A stretch of 40,368 bases of DNA from Lachnospiraceae bacterium (GTDB lineage Bacteria > Bacillota > Clostridia > Lachnospirales > Lachnospiraceae): the NCBI GenBank assembly GCA_017621975.1, contig JAGARW010000134.1:1-40368 (forward strand), in the 5' to 3' direction. The notes beneath the pieces are model-generated. The model was not told the origin of the DNA. It was given only the letters and a program-made list of their open reading frames with translations, and did not search any database. Both the position numbers and the translations under genes were made by a program. How positions within the stretch are numbered: the stretch's first letter is position 1; the number at the start of each line of letters is the position of its first letter. Positions 33,222 to 40,368 of the stretch are shown piece after piece.

Positions 33222-33914
33222 ATGATTTATTCAAAAGAAGTGGAAGAAATGTGTACAGTAGCGCAGGGCGTTCATCATGGCTGTGCTCCTATCCCGGAAG
33301 AAGCAAAATGGGTTCAGGCTAAAAAAGTAGAAGACATTTCCGGTCTGACACATGGTGTAGGCTGGTGTGCTCCTCAGCAGGGCGCTTGCAAGCTGACACT
33401 GAATGTTAAGGAAGGAATTATTCAGGAAGCATTGGTAGAGACGATCGGCTGCTCCGGTATGACACATTCCGCAGCTATGGCGTCTGAGATTTTGCCGGGT
33501 CTTACCGTTATGGAAGCTTTAAATACAGACCTTGTATGCGATGCGATCAATACGGCTATGCGCGAATTATTCCTTCAGATCGTTTATGGTCGTACACAGT
33601 CCGCTTTCTCTGAAGAGGGTCTGCCGATCGGCGCAGGTCTGGAAGACCTTGGTAAAGGACTTCGTTCTCAGGTTGGTACAATGTACGGTACTTTAAAGAA
33701 AGGTCCTCGTTATCTTGAAATGGCAGAAGGCTATGTAACAGGTATCGCTCTTGACAAAGACGACCAGATCATCGGCTACAAATTCGTAAGCCTTGGCAAG
33801 ATGACAGACTTCATCAAGAAGGGTGATGATCCTAACACGGCATATGAAAAGGCATGCGGACAGTATGGACGTGTTGACGATGCTGTTAAGATTATCGATC
33901 CACGAGTAGAGTAA
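33222..33914 (+). CDS. NifU-like iron-sulfur scaffold family protein, partner of GGGtGRT protein
   Basis: A 230-residue cytosolic protein. The stretch GACKLTLNVKEGIIQEALVE, then TIGCSGMTHSAAMASEILPGLTVMEAL, matches the NifU/IscU N-terminal fold (two of the three cluster Cys positions visible in GAC and GCSG; a third is unclear, possibly in the KACGQYG region). Additional Cys are near residues 11 and 19. Family members are annotated as iron-sulfur cluster assembly scaffolds, but the role of this branch is not established. It has an ideal AAAGGAG site, and its codon choice (GGT, GCT, CGT, TCC) differs from neighbours, suggesting high expression. It is followed after 13 bp by its usual partner. 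Confidence 0.85.
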   Translation: MIYSKEVEEMCTVAQGVHHGCAPIPEEAKWVQAKKVEDISGLTHGVGWCAPQQGACKLTLNVKEGIIQEALVETIGCSGMTHSAAMASEILPGLTVMEALNTDLVCDAINTAMRELFLQIVYGRTQSAFSEEGLPIGAGLEDLGKGLRSQVGTMYGTLKKGPRYLEMAEGYVTGIALDKDDQIIGYKFVSLGKMTDFIKKGDDPNTAYEKACGQYGRVDDAVKIIDPRVE

Positions 33915-33927
33915 GGAGGACAATACA

Positions 33928-34938
33928 ATGGCATTATTCGAATCATATGAAAGACGTATTGATAAAATCAACGGCGTATTAAACAGCTATGGCATTTCTT
34001 CTATCGAAGAAGCTGAAAAGATCACAAAAGACGCCGGACTTGACGTATACGCTCAGGTTAAGAAAATTCAGCCGATCTGCTTTGAAAACGCTTGCTGGGC
34101 TTATACGGTAGGCGCGGCGATCGCGATCAAAAAAGGCTGCAGAAAAGCTGCGGACGCTGCCGCTGCAATCGGCGAAGGTCTTCAGGCTTTCTGTATTCCG
34201 GGTTCCGTTGCAGATACACGTAAGGTAGGTCTCGGACACGGCAACCTCGGTAAAATGCTTCTGGAAGAAGAGACGGACTGCTTCGCATTCTTAGCGGGTC
34301 ATGAGTCCTTCGCGGCTGCAGAAGGTGCGATCGGTATTGCAGAGAAGGCCAACAAGGTTCGTAAAAAACCGCTTCGCGTTATTCTGAACGGTCTTGGAAA
34401 AGACGCGGCTCTGATCATTTCCCGTATCAACGGTTTCACATTTGTTGAGACAGAGTATGATCCTTATACAAACGAAGTAAAAGAAATCAGCAGAACTCCT
34501 TACTCCGAAGGACTTCGTGCAAAAGTTAACTGCTATGGCGCTAACTCCGTTCCGGAAGGCGTTGCGATCATGTGGAAAGAGAACGTAGACGTATCTATCA
34601 CAGGTAACTCTACAAACCCGACAAGATTCCAGCATCCGGTAGCAGGTACTTACAAGAAGGAAAGAACAGAAGCAGGAAAGAAATACTTCTCAGTAGCTTC
34701 CGGCGGCGGTACAGGACGTACGCTTCATCCTGACAACATGGCTGCAGGTCCTGCATCCTATGGTTTCACAGATACATTAGGACGTATGCACTCCGACGCG
34801 CAGTTCGCAGGTTCTTCTTCCGTACCGGCTCACGTAGAAATGATGGGTCTGATCGGTATGGGCAATAACCCGATGGTTGGCGCTACAGTTGCAGTTGCCG
34901 TTTCCATCGAGGAAGCTGCAGCAGAAGGCAAGTTCTAA
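33928..34938 (+). CDS. GGGtGRT family protein
   Basis: The 336-residue protein carries the name-giving motif GGGTGRT at residues 259-265, within ASGGGTGRTLHPDNMAAGP. Other conserved-looking blocks are GLGHGNLGKML, LAGHESFAAAEGAIGIAEKA, ITGNSTNPTRFQHPVAG and GLIGMGNNPMVGA. Several Cys occur in the first 200 residues (for example ICFENACW). There is no signal peptide or membrane segment. The family is known by its motif and has no established function; it is typically paired with the NifU-like gene found directly upstream. The ribosome site AAGGAGG is very strong, and codon use again suggests abundance. The unit ends in a terminator at 34979. Confidence 0.92.
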   Translation: MALFESYERRIDKINGVLNSYGISSIEEAEKITKDAGLDVYAQVKKIQPICFENACWAYTVGAAIAIKKGCRKAADAAAAIGEGLQAFCIPGSVADTRKVGLGHGNLGKMLLEEETDCFAFLAGHESFAAAEGAIGIAEKANKVRKKPLRVILNGLGKDAALIISRINGFTFVETEYDPYTNEVKEISRTPYSEGLRAKVNCYGANSVPEGVAIMWKENVDVSITGNSTNPTRFQHPVAGTYKKERTEAGKKYFSVASGGGTGRTLHPDNMAAGPASYGFTDTLGRMHSDAQFAGSSSVPAHVEMMGLIGMGNNPMVGATVAVAVSIEEAAAEGKF

Positions 34939-34978
34939 AAAAATCCGTAAGTTTTCGTAAAGCAGAGAATGTCAAAGA

Positions 34979-35010
34979 ATGCCGTAATCTCTTGAGGTTG
35001 CGGCATTTTT
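34979..35010 (+). terminator. Terminator of the GGGtGRT operon
   Basis: A 13-bp stem with two G-T wobbles (ATGCCGTAATCTC at 34979-34991 with GAGGTTGCGGCAT at 34994-35006) is followed by TTTT and an AT-rich stretch. It lies 20 bp before the next start codon. Confidence 0.9.
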
Positions 35011-35030
35011 ATATAATACGAGGTGAGAAT

Positions 35031-35957
35031 ATGAAAATCGCAATTCTAGGAGCCGGAGCAATGGGAAGCCTGTATGCCTCCTATCTGGCGAAGCAAAATG
35101 AAGTAACGCTGCTTGACAGCTATGAGCCGATGGTAGAGGCGGTAAACAGTCAGGGCATTACGAAAATGGAGCCGGACGGCAGCGAGGAAACGTTTCCTGC
35201 GAAGGCAGTCCTGACAGGGACAGACATCGGAGTTCAGGATCTTGTGATCGTATTTGTGAAAAGCATCCACACATATGAAGCCGTAAAGGCGAATGCGGGG
35301 CTGATCGGGAAAGATACGATCGTGATGACGCTTCAGAACGGCGCGGGCAACAATAGGGACATCGCTAATTTCGTAGAAAAAGAACGTATCATCGTCGGTA
35401 CGAGCAGCCATAACAGCGTTGGAAAAGGACTTGGCAGAATCTATCACTCCGGAAACGGACCGACTAATATTGGACCGGATGAAATTACGGAAAAGGCAAT
35501 GGAACGGGTAGAGACGGTTGCAGAGAATTTCCGTGCCTGCGGGCTGGAGGTAAATGTCGTTGAAAATATTCAGCGTGTGCTTTGGAGCAAGCTGTTTATC
35601 AACTGCGGCATCAATGCCATGACGGCGATTATGGACAGCCCGATCGGCGACGTTTATACGAATTCCGAGATGTGGAATATTTGCAAGCGGGTCGTTTACG
35701 AAACGGTTATGGTAGCGGAAGCGGACGGTACTTTTTTCCATCGTGACGAGGCACTTGAACTGGTGCGTAAGGTGGCGGTCAACGATGCGACGGGTTATTC
35801 GAGCATGTGGCAGGACCGGCACAACAAACGCCGGACAGAGATCGACAAGATCAACGGCACGGTCGTTGCGCTTGGGTATGAATATCAGATCGATACGACG
35901 TACAACAAAATGCTTGTCAATATGATGCATGCGATCGAGCAGAGTTATTTGAAATAA
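35031..35957 (+). CDS. 2-dehydropantoate 2-reductase family protein
   Basis: This 308-residue enzyme has the ApbA/PanE fold: GAGAMGSLYASYL binds NADPH, VKSIHTYEAV and TLQNGAGNN are the next conserved blocks, and VLWSKLFINCGINAMTAIM contains the catalytic Lys. The archetype reduces 2-dehydropantoate to pantoate for coenzyme A. Bacteria often have several paralogues acting on other 2-oxo acids, and no panB or panC is adjacent, so the exact substrate is open. The ATG at 35031 follows GAGGTGAG. The start of the gene lies just after the preceding terminator, and the TATAAT at 35012 has no good -35 partner. Confidence 0.9.
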   Translation: MKIAILGAGAMGSLYASYLAKQNEVTLLDSYEPMVEAVNSQGITKMEPDGSEETFPAKAVLTGTDIGVQDLVIVFVKSIHTYEAVKANAGLIGKDTIVMTLQNGAGNNRDIANFVEKERIIVGTSSHNSVGKGLGRIYHSGNGPTNIGPDEITEKAMERVETVAENFRACGLEVNVVENIQRVLWSKLFINCGINAMTAIMDSPIGDVYTNSEMWNICKRVVYETVMVAEADGTFFHRDEALELVRKVAVNDATGYSSMWQDRHNKRRTEIDKINGTVVALGYEYQIDTTYNKMLVNMMHAIEQSYLK

Positions 35958-36138
35958 CAGAATTTAAGAAATATTTTTTATCATTTCATATTTTCTTCAT
36001 ATCGTACACACAATTTCAACACGAAATTAAGGTATCCTTATTTTACAGACATCGAGATGTTGACAAACGGTAAATGGTTTTGAAAGGGAGAGCCAGATCG
36101 CAGAAGATTGCGGAAGGCTGAAAGAAAGAGGTGTATGT

Positions 36139-36804
36139 ATGAAAGAAAAATGGATCATGGCGCTGTATTTATCGATGCTGATGCCGACGGTATTTCTGAC
36201 GGGATGTTCGGAAAGCTCTGCGGCGGCGACGGAAACGGTTGTGGAGAGCGAAACGATTCAGGAGGACGCGGAAGAGACGGAAACGGACGAAGAGACAGAG
36301 TCCGATGAAATGTCGGAAGAGACGGCTGCGGCCCCTTTGGAAGATACAGAAAAAGGCAAGAAGCCAGACGGCGTTATGGTTCAGGTAACGTCCATCGAAG
36401 ACGGGACGGTAAGCGGCGAGGTATTGGAGATGTCGGGATCGGGAAAACCGGATGGGGACGGTCGGTCGTCCGAGAAACAGGGAGAAGCCGGAACGCCGCC
36501 TGAGAAACCAGACGGAGACGATCATCCATCTGAAGGACAGCGTGAAGACGGTCCGCCTGAGAAACCGGATGGAGACGATCAGCCGCAGAACGAATCCGGC
36601 GGAAAGGCGCCCGAAGGAAGAAAACCGGAGCTTTCCGCATCGGGCGAGAGCGTTCAATTTACGATAACGGAAGAAACGACGATCACGCTCGACGACCGCG
36701 GCGAAACTGCGGAGGGTACGGCGGGCGATATTACAGAAGACTGCGTTTTGGAAGTCGTGCTGGACGAAGAAGATCAGGCGGTCAGCATTGTAATCAGAAA
36801 GTAA
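36139..36804 (+). CDS. Acidic lipoprotein with KPDGD repeats
   Basis: I do not recognise this 221-residue protein. A signal peptide ends with the lipobox FLTGC (Cys23), followed by an acidic linker of Glu, Thr and Ser. The part VMVQVTSIEDGTVSGEVLEM and the C-terminal VQFTITEETTITLDDRG with EDCVLEVVLDEEDQAVSIVI look like strands of one small beta-barrel, similar in pattern to DUF5666-like domains. Between these halves sit about three repeats of 18-20 residues starting KPDGDG, KPDGDD and KPDGDD. It should be surface-anchored. The gap of 181 bp before it is AT-rich and holds no recognisable gene or firm promoter. Confidence 0.7.
   Translation: MKEKWIMALYLSMLMPTVFLTGCSESSAAATETVVESETIQEDAEETETDEETESDEMSEETAAAPLEDTEKGKKPDGVMVQVTSIEDGTVSGEVLEMSGSGKPDGDGRSSEKQGEAGTPPEKPDGDDHPSEGQREDGPPEKPDGDDQPQNESGGKAPEGRKPELSASGESVQFTITEETTITLDDRGETAEGTAGDITEDCVLEVVLDEEDQAVSIVIRK
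36448..36612 (+). repeat. Imperfect coding repeats (period about 57 bp) in the lipoprotein gene
   Basis: The CCGCCTGAGAAACC block at 36496 returns at 36553, 57 bp later, and a weaker copy (KPDGDG) precedes it. The encoded units are KPDGDGRSSEKQGEAGTPPE, KPDGDDHPSEGQREDGPPE and KPDGDDQPQNESGGKAPE. Such repeats can expand or contract by slippage or recombination. Confidence 0.75.
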
Positions 36805-36840
36805 AATAAAAACGGGGATGCCTATCCGACGGCATCTCCG
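36803..36840 (-). terminator. Terminator of the minus-strand lipoprotein gene
   Basis: CGGAGATGCC and GGCATCCCCG (minus-strand reading of 36840-36831 and 36822-36813) form a 10-bp stem with one wobble, followed by TTTTTATTTT. The minus gene's stop codon (36824-36822) overlaps the stem edge and loop. The T tract exists only on the minus strand. Confidence 0.85.
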
Positions 36841-37415
36841 CTTTCCTGATCGGTTTCTTCTGTTCCTTTGTTATTTTCGGTATCTTCTCCGGCGGCATCC
36901 CCGCCGCCTTCCTCCGGCGTTTCGTCTTCAGAGCCGTCCTCATCTGCGTGTATGATCGTGATCGACTCGTCTTCGGGCAGTTCACCCTGCAAAATCGTAC
37001 CGATATAATCAAGACGTTTAAAAGCGCGATTGTAATATTCAAGCGCGGCGTCTATGAGCTGCGGATCGTAATCGTCTTCATGGTCGAACGCTTCATGATA
37101 GAGCGCGACCGCCTGGGAAAGGTTCGCGCTGGCGTCGTCCGCCAGTTCATCAATATTAGCAAATTGTTCCGGGACTGTAAGCTCGCTCATTTCGGTAAAG
37201 GCAGCGTCCATCTCATCGAGATAGCCGAGCATTTCCTGCGTGCGCGTTTCAGATTCCAGATCAATGTTGTCTATGGAAGTCACAAGCTCTTCGATATGAT
37301 CGGTAAATTCAGTCATAGCCGATTTATATTCATCTAAGGCGTCGTCTGTCTTTCCGCAGCCGGCAAGTACGGCGGTGAGCAGGAAAAGGGCAGAGAACAG
37401 AACTGTTTTTTTCAT
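36822..37415 (-). CDS. Helical lipoprotein of unknown function
   Basis: A 197-residue exported protein with signal peptide MKKTVLFSALFLLTAVLAGC (lipobox LAGC, Cys20). The mature part to about residue 155 is predominantly helical (EYKSAMTEFTDHIEELV, GYLDEMDAAFTEM, AALEYYNRAFKRLDYIG), like a small helical bundle. The last 40 residues are a disordered acidic tail. No family is recognised. The ATG at 37415 has a strong AAAGGAGG site, while longer in-frame starts have none. It is convergent with the lipoprotein gene at 36139 and divergent from the methionine synthase gene; an ATTATA/TATAAT -10-like box at 37471-37476 has no good -35. Confidence 0.75.
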   Translation of the reverse strand: MKKTVLFSALFLLTAVLAGCGKTDDALDEYKSAMTEFTDHIEELVTSIDNIDLESETRTQEMLGYLDEMDAAFTEMSELTVPEQFANIDELADDASANLSQAVALYHEAFDHEDDYDPQLIDAALEYYNRAFKRLDYIGTILQGELPEDESITIIHADEDGSEDETPEEGGGDAAGEDTENNKGTEETDQESGDAVG

Positions 37416-37582
37416 GAGGTATCCTCCTTTGCCGGAATACCGGATTCTGGTATGATTTCCAAAATCCACTATTATAATTTAACACATTCATAGTACGAAA
37501 TCAACGACAAAACGAGTCCGGGCAAAATCCTGTCGCAAGAAACCAAGCCGTAATAAAATCCTGTTATACAAGGCAAAAATAA

Positions 37583-37611
37583 TTGAGAAAAAAATGGAAC
37601 CGTGATATTAT
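37583..37611 (+). promoter_or_regulatory. Promoter of metH (extended -10)
   Basis: TTGAGA (37583-37588) and TATTAT (37606-37611) are 17 bp apart, with TGA directly before the -10 giving an extended -10. Upstream, AAAATCCTGT occurs twice (37524-37533 and 37555-37564), 31 bp apart, and might be a binding site. No SAM or cobalamin riboswitch was recognised in the gap 37416-37676. Confidence 0.6.
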
Positions 37612-37676
37612 GAAAAGTAATATGTATTTAGTATAGACAAAAATACGGCAAAAACGCTTTGAAATGGAGAAAAAAC

Positions 37677-40190
37677 ATGACAAAAGAAGAATTTCAAACG
37701 CTTTGCAGAAAGAAGACAGTCTACTTGGACGGGGCGACAGGCTCCAATCTGATCCGCCGCGGGATGCCTGCGGGCGTGTGCCCGGAAGAATGGATTCTGG
37801 AGCACCCGGAGATCATGATGCAGTTGCAGCGGGAGTATATCGCCGCCGGAAGCAATATTATATATGCGCCGACATTTACGAGCAACCGGATCAAGCTGGC
37901 AGAATACGGTCTGGACGGTCGGATTGTGGAAATGAATCAAAAACTGGTGGCAGTGTCAAAGGAGGCGGCAGGAGACGGCGCCTATGTGGCGGCAGATCTG
38001 ACGATGACAGGAAGACAGCTTGCGCCGATGGGAACGCTCGATTTTGAAGAGCTGGTCGATGTCTACAAAGAACAGATAGACGCCTGCGTATCGGCAGGAG
38101 CCGATCTGATCGTCGTTGAGACGATGATGAGCCTGCAGGAATCACGCGCGGCGCTCATTGCGGCAAAAGAAGTATGCGGACTTCCGGTGATGGTGACGAT
38201 GACGTTTGAAGCGGACGGAAGGAGTTTATTCGGTACAGATGCAAAGACGGCGGCGATCGTACTCGAAAGTCTCGGGGCGGCGGCGGTCGGAGCCAACTGT
38301 TCGACGGGGCCGGATCAGATGGCGCATATTATCCGGGAGATGGCGGAAGTGACGACGATTCCGCTGATTGCAAAACCAAACGCCGGACTGCCGTCGCTTG
38401 ATGCAGACGGAAATACGGTTTATGATATGGACGCGGAAACCTTTGGAAGGGAAATGAAGCTGCTTGCGCAGGCAGGCGCATCCGTTCTCGGAGGATGCTG
38501 CGGCACTGCGCCGGATTATATCAGAGAGCTTGTTAAAAATACGGCGGAGTATCCGGTAGGGCAAAGAGAGAAGAAACGTCTGCGTTATCTGACTTCGGAG
38601 CGGCAGACGCTTGCCTTTGGTCTGGACGATCCGTTTATTGTCGTCGGAGAACGAATCAATCCGACAGGCAAGAAAAAGCTTCAGGCGCAGCTTAGGGAAG
38701 GCAGTCTGGATATGGTTCTTACCTTTGCGGAAGAACAGGAAGCGTGCGGCGCAGGCGTGCTTGACATTAATATGGGTATGAGCGGCATCGACGAGAAAGC
38801 GATGATGCTTCAGGTCATGGAAGAGGTATCGTCTGTTACATCGCTTCCGCTGTCGCTGGATTCCAGTCATGTCGACGTATTGGAAGCGGCGCTGCGGCGT
38901 TATCCGGGACGCGCTCTGATCAATTCGATTTCTCTGGAGCATGTCAAATTTGAAAAATTGCTGCCGATCGCAAAGAAATACGGCGCTATGTTTATTTTGC
39001 TGCCGCTTTCGGACGAAGGGCTTCCGAAAACAATAGAAGAAAAAATATCGATCATAGAGAAAATAGCGGACCGCGCTTACGAGCTTGGGATGACAAAAGA
39101 AGATATTATTGTAGACGGGCTTGTGGCGACGGTCGGGGCGAATCCGACCGCCGCATTGGAAACGCTGGAGACAATACGCTATTGTAAGAAAAACGGACTT
39201 GCGACAATATGCGGGTTATCCAATATTTCATTCGGGCTGCCGGAGAGAAGCTTTGTGAATACGGCGTTTCTGACAATGGCGATTCAGGCGGGGCTGACAA
39301 TGGCGATCGCCAATCCGTCGCAGGACCTGCTTATGAACTGCGCGCTTGCATCCGACCTTCTGCTGAATAAGGAAGGAGCCGACCTTCGCTATATCGAACG
39401 AATGAATCTCTGGAAGGCGGCGCAGCCGCAGGAGAAAAAGGAGAGCGCGCTCCTTAGCGGCGCGGGAAACAGAAACGCCGCAGAGAGCATAGGGAAAGCG
39501 GCGGAAAGCTTAGAACAGAACAAAACAGCGGGTACGCTTGACAAGATCAAAGAAGCCGTTCTGAAAGGCAATAAAAGAAATATTGTCGAACTGGCAAAGA
39601 CGGCGCTTTCAGAAGGAATGGAGCCGAAAAAGATTTTGGATGAAGCGCTTCTGCCGGGCATCAATGAAGTGGGCGAGCTGTTTGACAGAGGAAAATATTT
39701 TCTGCCGCAGCTCATTGCCGGAGCGGAGGCGATGAAGCTTGCGATCGAGTACCTTGAGCCGCTTCTGATGGAAAAGGGAGACGGCAGAAAGCTGCCGACG
39801 ATCGTGATTGCGACGGTCAAGGGCGATATTCACGACATCGGTAAAAATCTCGTCGCTATGATGCTGAAAAATCATGGATTTGAGGTGATCGATCTCGGCA
39901 AGGACGTCCCGAAGGAGACCATCGTAGAGGAAGCAAAGAAGCATCATGCGAGCGTGATCGCTCTGTCGGCGCTTATGACGACGACAATGCAGGAGATGCG
40001 CAATGTGATCCGGTATGCGAAGGAAAAGGGCTGCACGGCAAAGATCATTATCGGCGGGGCGGTCATTACGCAGGACTATGCGGATGAGATCTGCGCGGAC
40101 GGCTATTCGCGCGACGCGGCGGAGGCGGTGAAGCTGACGCAGAAAATATTAGGATTGCAGCCAGACGGCAGTGAAAAAGAACAATATTGA
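37677..40190 (+). CDS. metH: Cobalamin-dependent methionine synthase, short form without reactivation domain
   Basis: This 837-residue enzyme moves the methyl group of methyltetrahydrofolate to homocysteine through cobalamin. The homocysteine domain (about 1-290) has DGATGSNL, the zinc Cys in GANCSTGP and GGCCGTAP. The pterin domain (about 315-570) has GERINPTGKKKLQ. The cobalamin helical cap and Rossmann domain (about 625-835) have DIHDIGKNL with the cobalt-binding His. The AdoMet-binding reactivation domain of the 1200-residue E. coli form is missing, as is common in Clostridia, so reactivation would need a separate protein. A stretch of about 45 residues (around 590-630) is a charged, variable linker. 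The ATG at 37677 follows TGGAGAAAAAAC. Confidence 0.95.
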   Translation: MTKEEFQTLCRKKTVYLDGATGSNLIRRGMPAGVCPEEWILEHPEIMMQLQREYIAAGSNIIYAPTFTSNRIKLAEYGLDGRIVEMNQKLVAVSKEAAGDGAYVAADLTMTGRQLAPMGTLDFEELVDVYKEQIDACVSAGADLIVVETMMSLQESRAALIAAKEVCGLPVMVTMTFEADGRSLFGTDAKTAAIVLESLGAAAVGANCSTGPDQMAHIIREMAEVTTIPLIAKPNAGLPSLDADGNTVYDMDAETFGREMKLLAQAGASVLGGCCGTAPDYIRELVKNTAEYPVGQREKKRLRYLTSERQTLAFGLDDPFIVVGERINPTGKKKLQAQLREGSLDMVLTFAEEQEACGAGVLDINMGMSGIDEKAMMLQVMEEVSSVTSLPLSLDSSHVDVLEAALRRYPGRALINSISLEHVKFEKLLPIAKKYGAMFILLPLSDEGLPKTIEEKISIIEKIADRAYELGMTKEDIIVDGLVATVGANPTAALETLETIRYCKKNGLATICGLSNISFGLPERSFVNTAFLTMAIQAGLTMAIANPSQDLLMNCALASDLLLNKEGADLRYIERMNLWKAAQPQEKKESALLSGAGNRNAAESIGKAAESLEQNKTAGTLDKIKEAVLKGNKRNIVELAKTALSEGMEPKKILDEALLPGINEVGELFDRGKYFLPQLIAGAEAMKLAIEYLEPLLMEKGDGRKLPTIVIATVKGDIHDIGKNLVAMMLKNHGFEVIDLGKDVPKETIVEEAKKHHASVIALSALMTTTMQEMRNVIRYAKEKGCTAKIIIGGAVITQDYADEICADGYSRDAAEAVKLTQKILGLQPDGSEKEQY

Positions 40191-40215
40191 TGAAAATAAA
40201 GAAGGGATTGAGAAA

Positions 40216-40368
40216 ATGAACGGAGCAGAGGCAATCATCAAATGTCTGGAAGCGGAAGGCGTAGGTATGGTATTCGGCTATCCGGGCGTGGCAATATGCC
40301 CATTTTACAACAGTATATTACATTCTAAGATCAGGAGCATCCTGATTCGTACAGAGCAGAACGCGGCG
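40216..40368 (+). CDS. Acetolactate synthase large subunit-like protein, 5' end only
   Basis: Only 51 residues lie in the window, so this is partial. MNGAEAIIKCLEAEGVGMVF, followed by GYPGVAICPFYNSIL and RTEQNAA, is the N-terminal part of a thiamine-diphosphate enzyme of the IlvB type. Glu in TEQNAA corresponds to the Glu that activates the cofactor. Most members make acetolactate for branched-chain amino acids, but glyoxylate carboligase-like and indolepyruvate-type relatives share this start. A GAAGGG site precedes the ATG, 25 bp after metH. Confidence 0.75.
   Translation, partial: MNGAEAIIKCLEAEGVGMVFGYPGVAICPFYNSILHSKIRSILIRTEQNAA

Noticed and set aside
36040..36068. TTGACA near 36060 as promoter of the lipoprotein at 36139
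   Set aside because: No acceptable -10 box lies 16-18 bp downstream.
37593..37602. TGGAACCGTG resembles the T-box core TGGNACCGCG upstream of metH
   Set aside because: There is no following terminator hairpin, no stem I features upstream, and the segment lies inside the promoter spacer.
37416..37676. Possible SAM or cobalamin riboswitch before methionine synthase
   Set aside because: No conserved core of either riboswitch class was found, and the leader after the mapped promoter is only about 60 nt.

Overview
The window looks like a chromosomal segment of an anaerobic Firmicute of class Clostridia, most likely a Lachnospiraceae-type gut bacterium. The reasons are strong GGAGG-type ribosome binding sites, sigma-A promoters, the alr-mazF and ABC-F/rex pairings typical of Firmicutes, a YebC, TepA, short-MetH and GGGtGRT gene set, and many lipoproteins with acidic Ser/Thr/Glu linkers. 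No tRNA, rRNA or CRISPR array was seen. This taxonomic reading is inference from gene content; no marker gene was compared.

Layout. (1) 1-1151: the right end of an integrated element. The tail of a large serine recombinase stops at 402, and about 20 bp later the 3' two-thirds of an AprX-like subtilase begins in the middle of its HGTH catalytic motif. (2) 1221-4742: a citrate/2-oxoglutarate module under one near-palindromic promoter-operator: an isopropylmalate-synthase-family enzyme (candidate Re-citrate synthase), a GntR/FCD regulator and NADP-isocitrate dehydrogenase. (3) 4736-5014: tandem repeats and a long imperfect palindrome between convergent genes. (4) 5032-16357: an ABC-F ATPase (minus), then divergently rex and a long plus-strand run: a coiled-coil protein, NAD(P)HX repair enzyme, alanine racemase, MazF without an adjacent antitoxin, a metallo-beta-lactamase lipoprotein, a CorC-like CBS protein, YebC, a zinc-ribbon protein and a membrane protein. 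(5) 16478-18915: a TepA/ClpP-like protease behind a promoter and terminator-like hairpin, convergent with a two-gene ABC importer that has no binding protein here. (6) 19024-29815: argH, asd, a c-di-GMP phosphodiesterase, a predicted pseudo-ATPase, topoisomerase III, a hexapeptide-repeat acyltransferase-like protein and a multi-sensor diguanylate cyclase. (7) 29944-33046: a TrpXYZ-like ABC importer. (8) 33118-34938: a NifU-like/GGGtGRT gene pair with a structured leader and distinct codon use. (9) 35031-40368: a PanE-family reductase, two convergent lipoproteins, a cobalamin-dependent methionine synthase without a reactivation domain, and the start of an acetolactate-synthase-like gene.

Most genes are core metabolism: 2-oxoglutarate/glutamate supply, arginine and aspartate-family amino acids, methionine, D-alanine, and NAD(P)H repair and redox sensing. 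The most interesting parts for follow-up are the recombinase/subtilase junction, the operator-controlled citrate module, the long palindrome at 4858-5014, the pseudo-ATPase at 23368 and the GGGtGRT module. Functions are read from motifs; no database search was possible.
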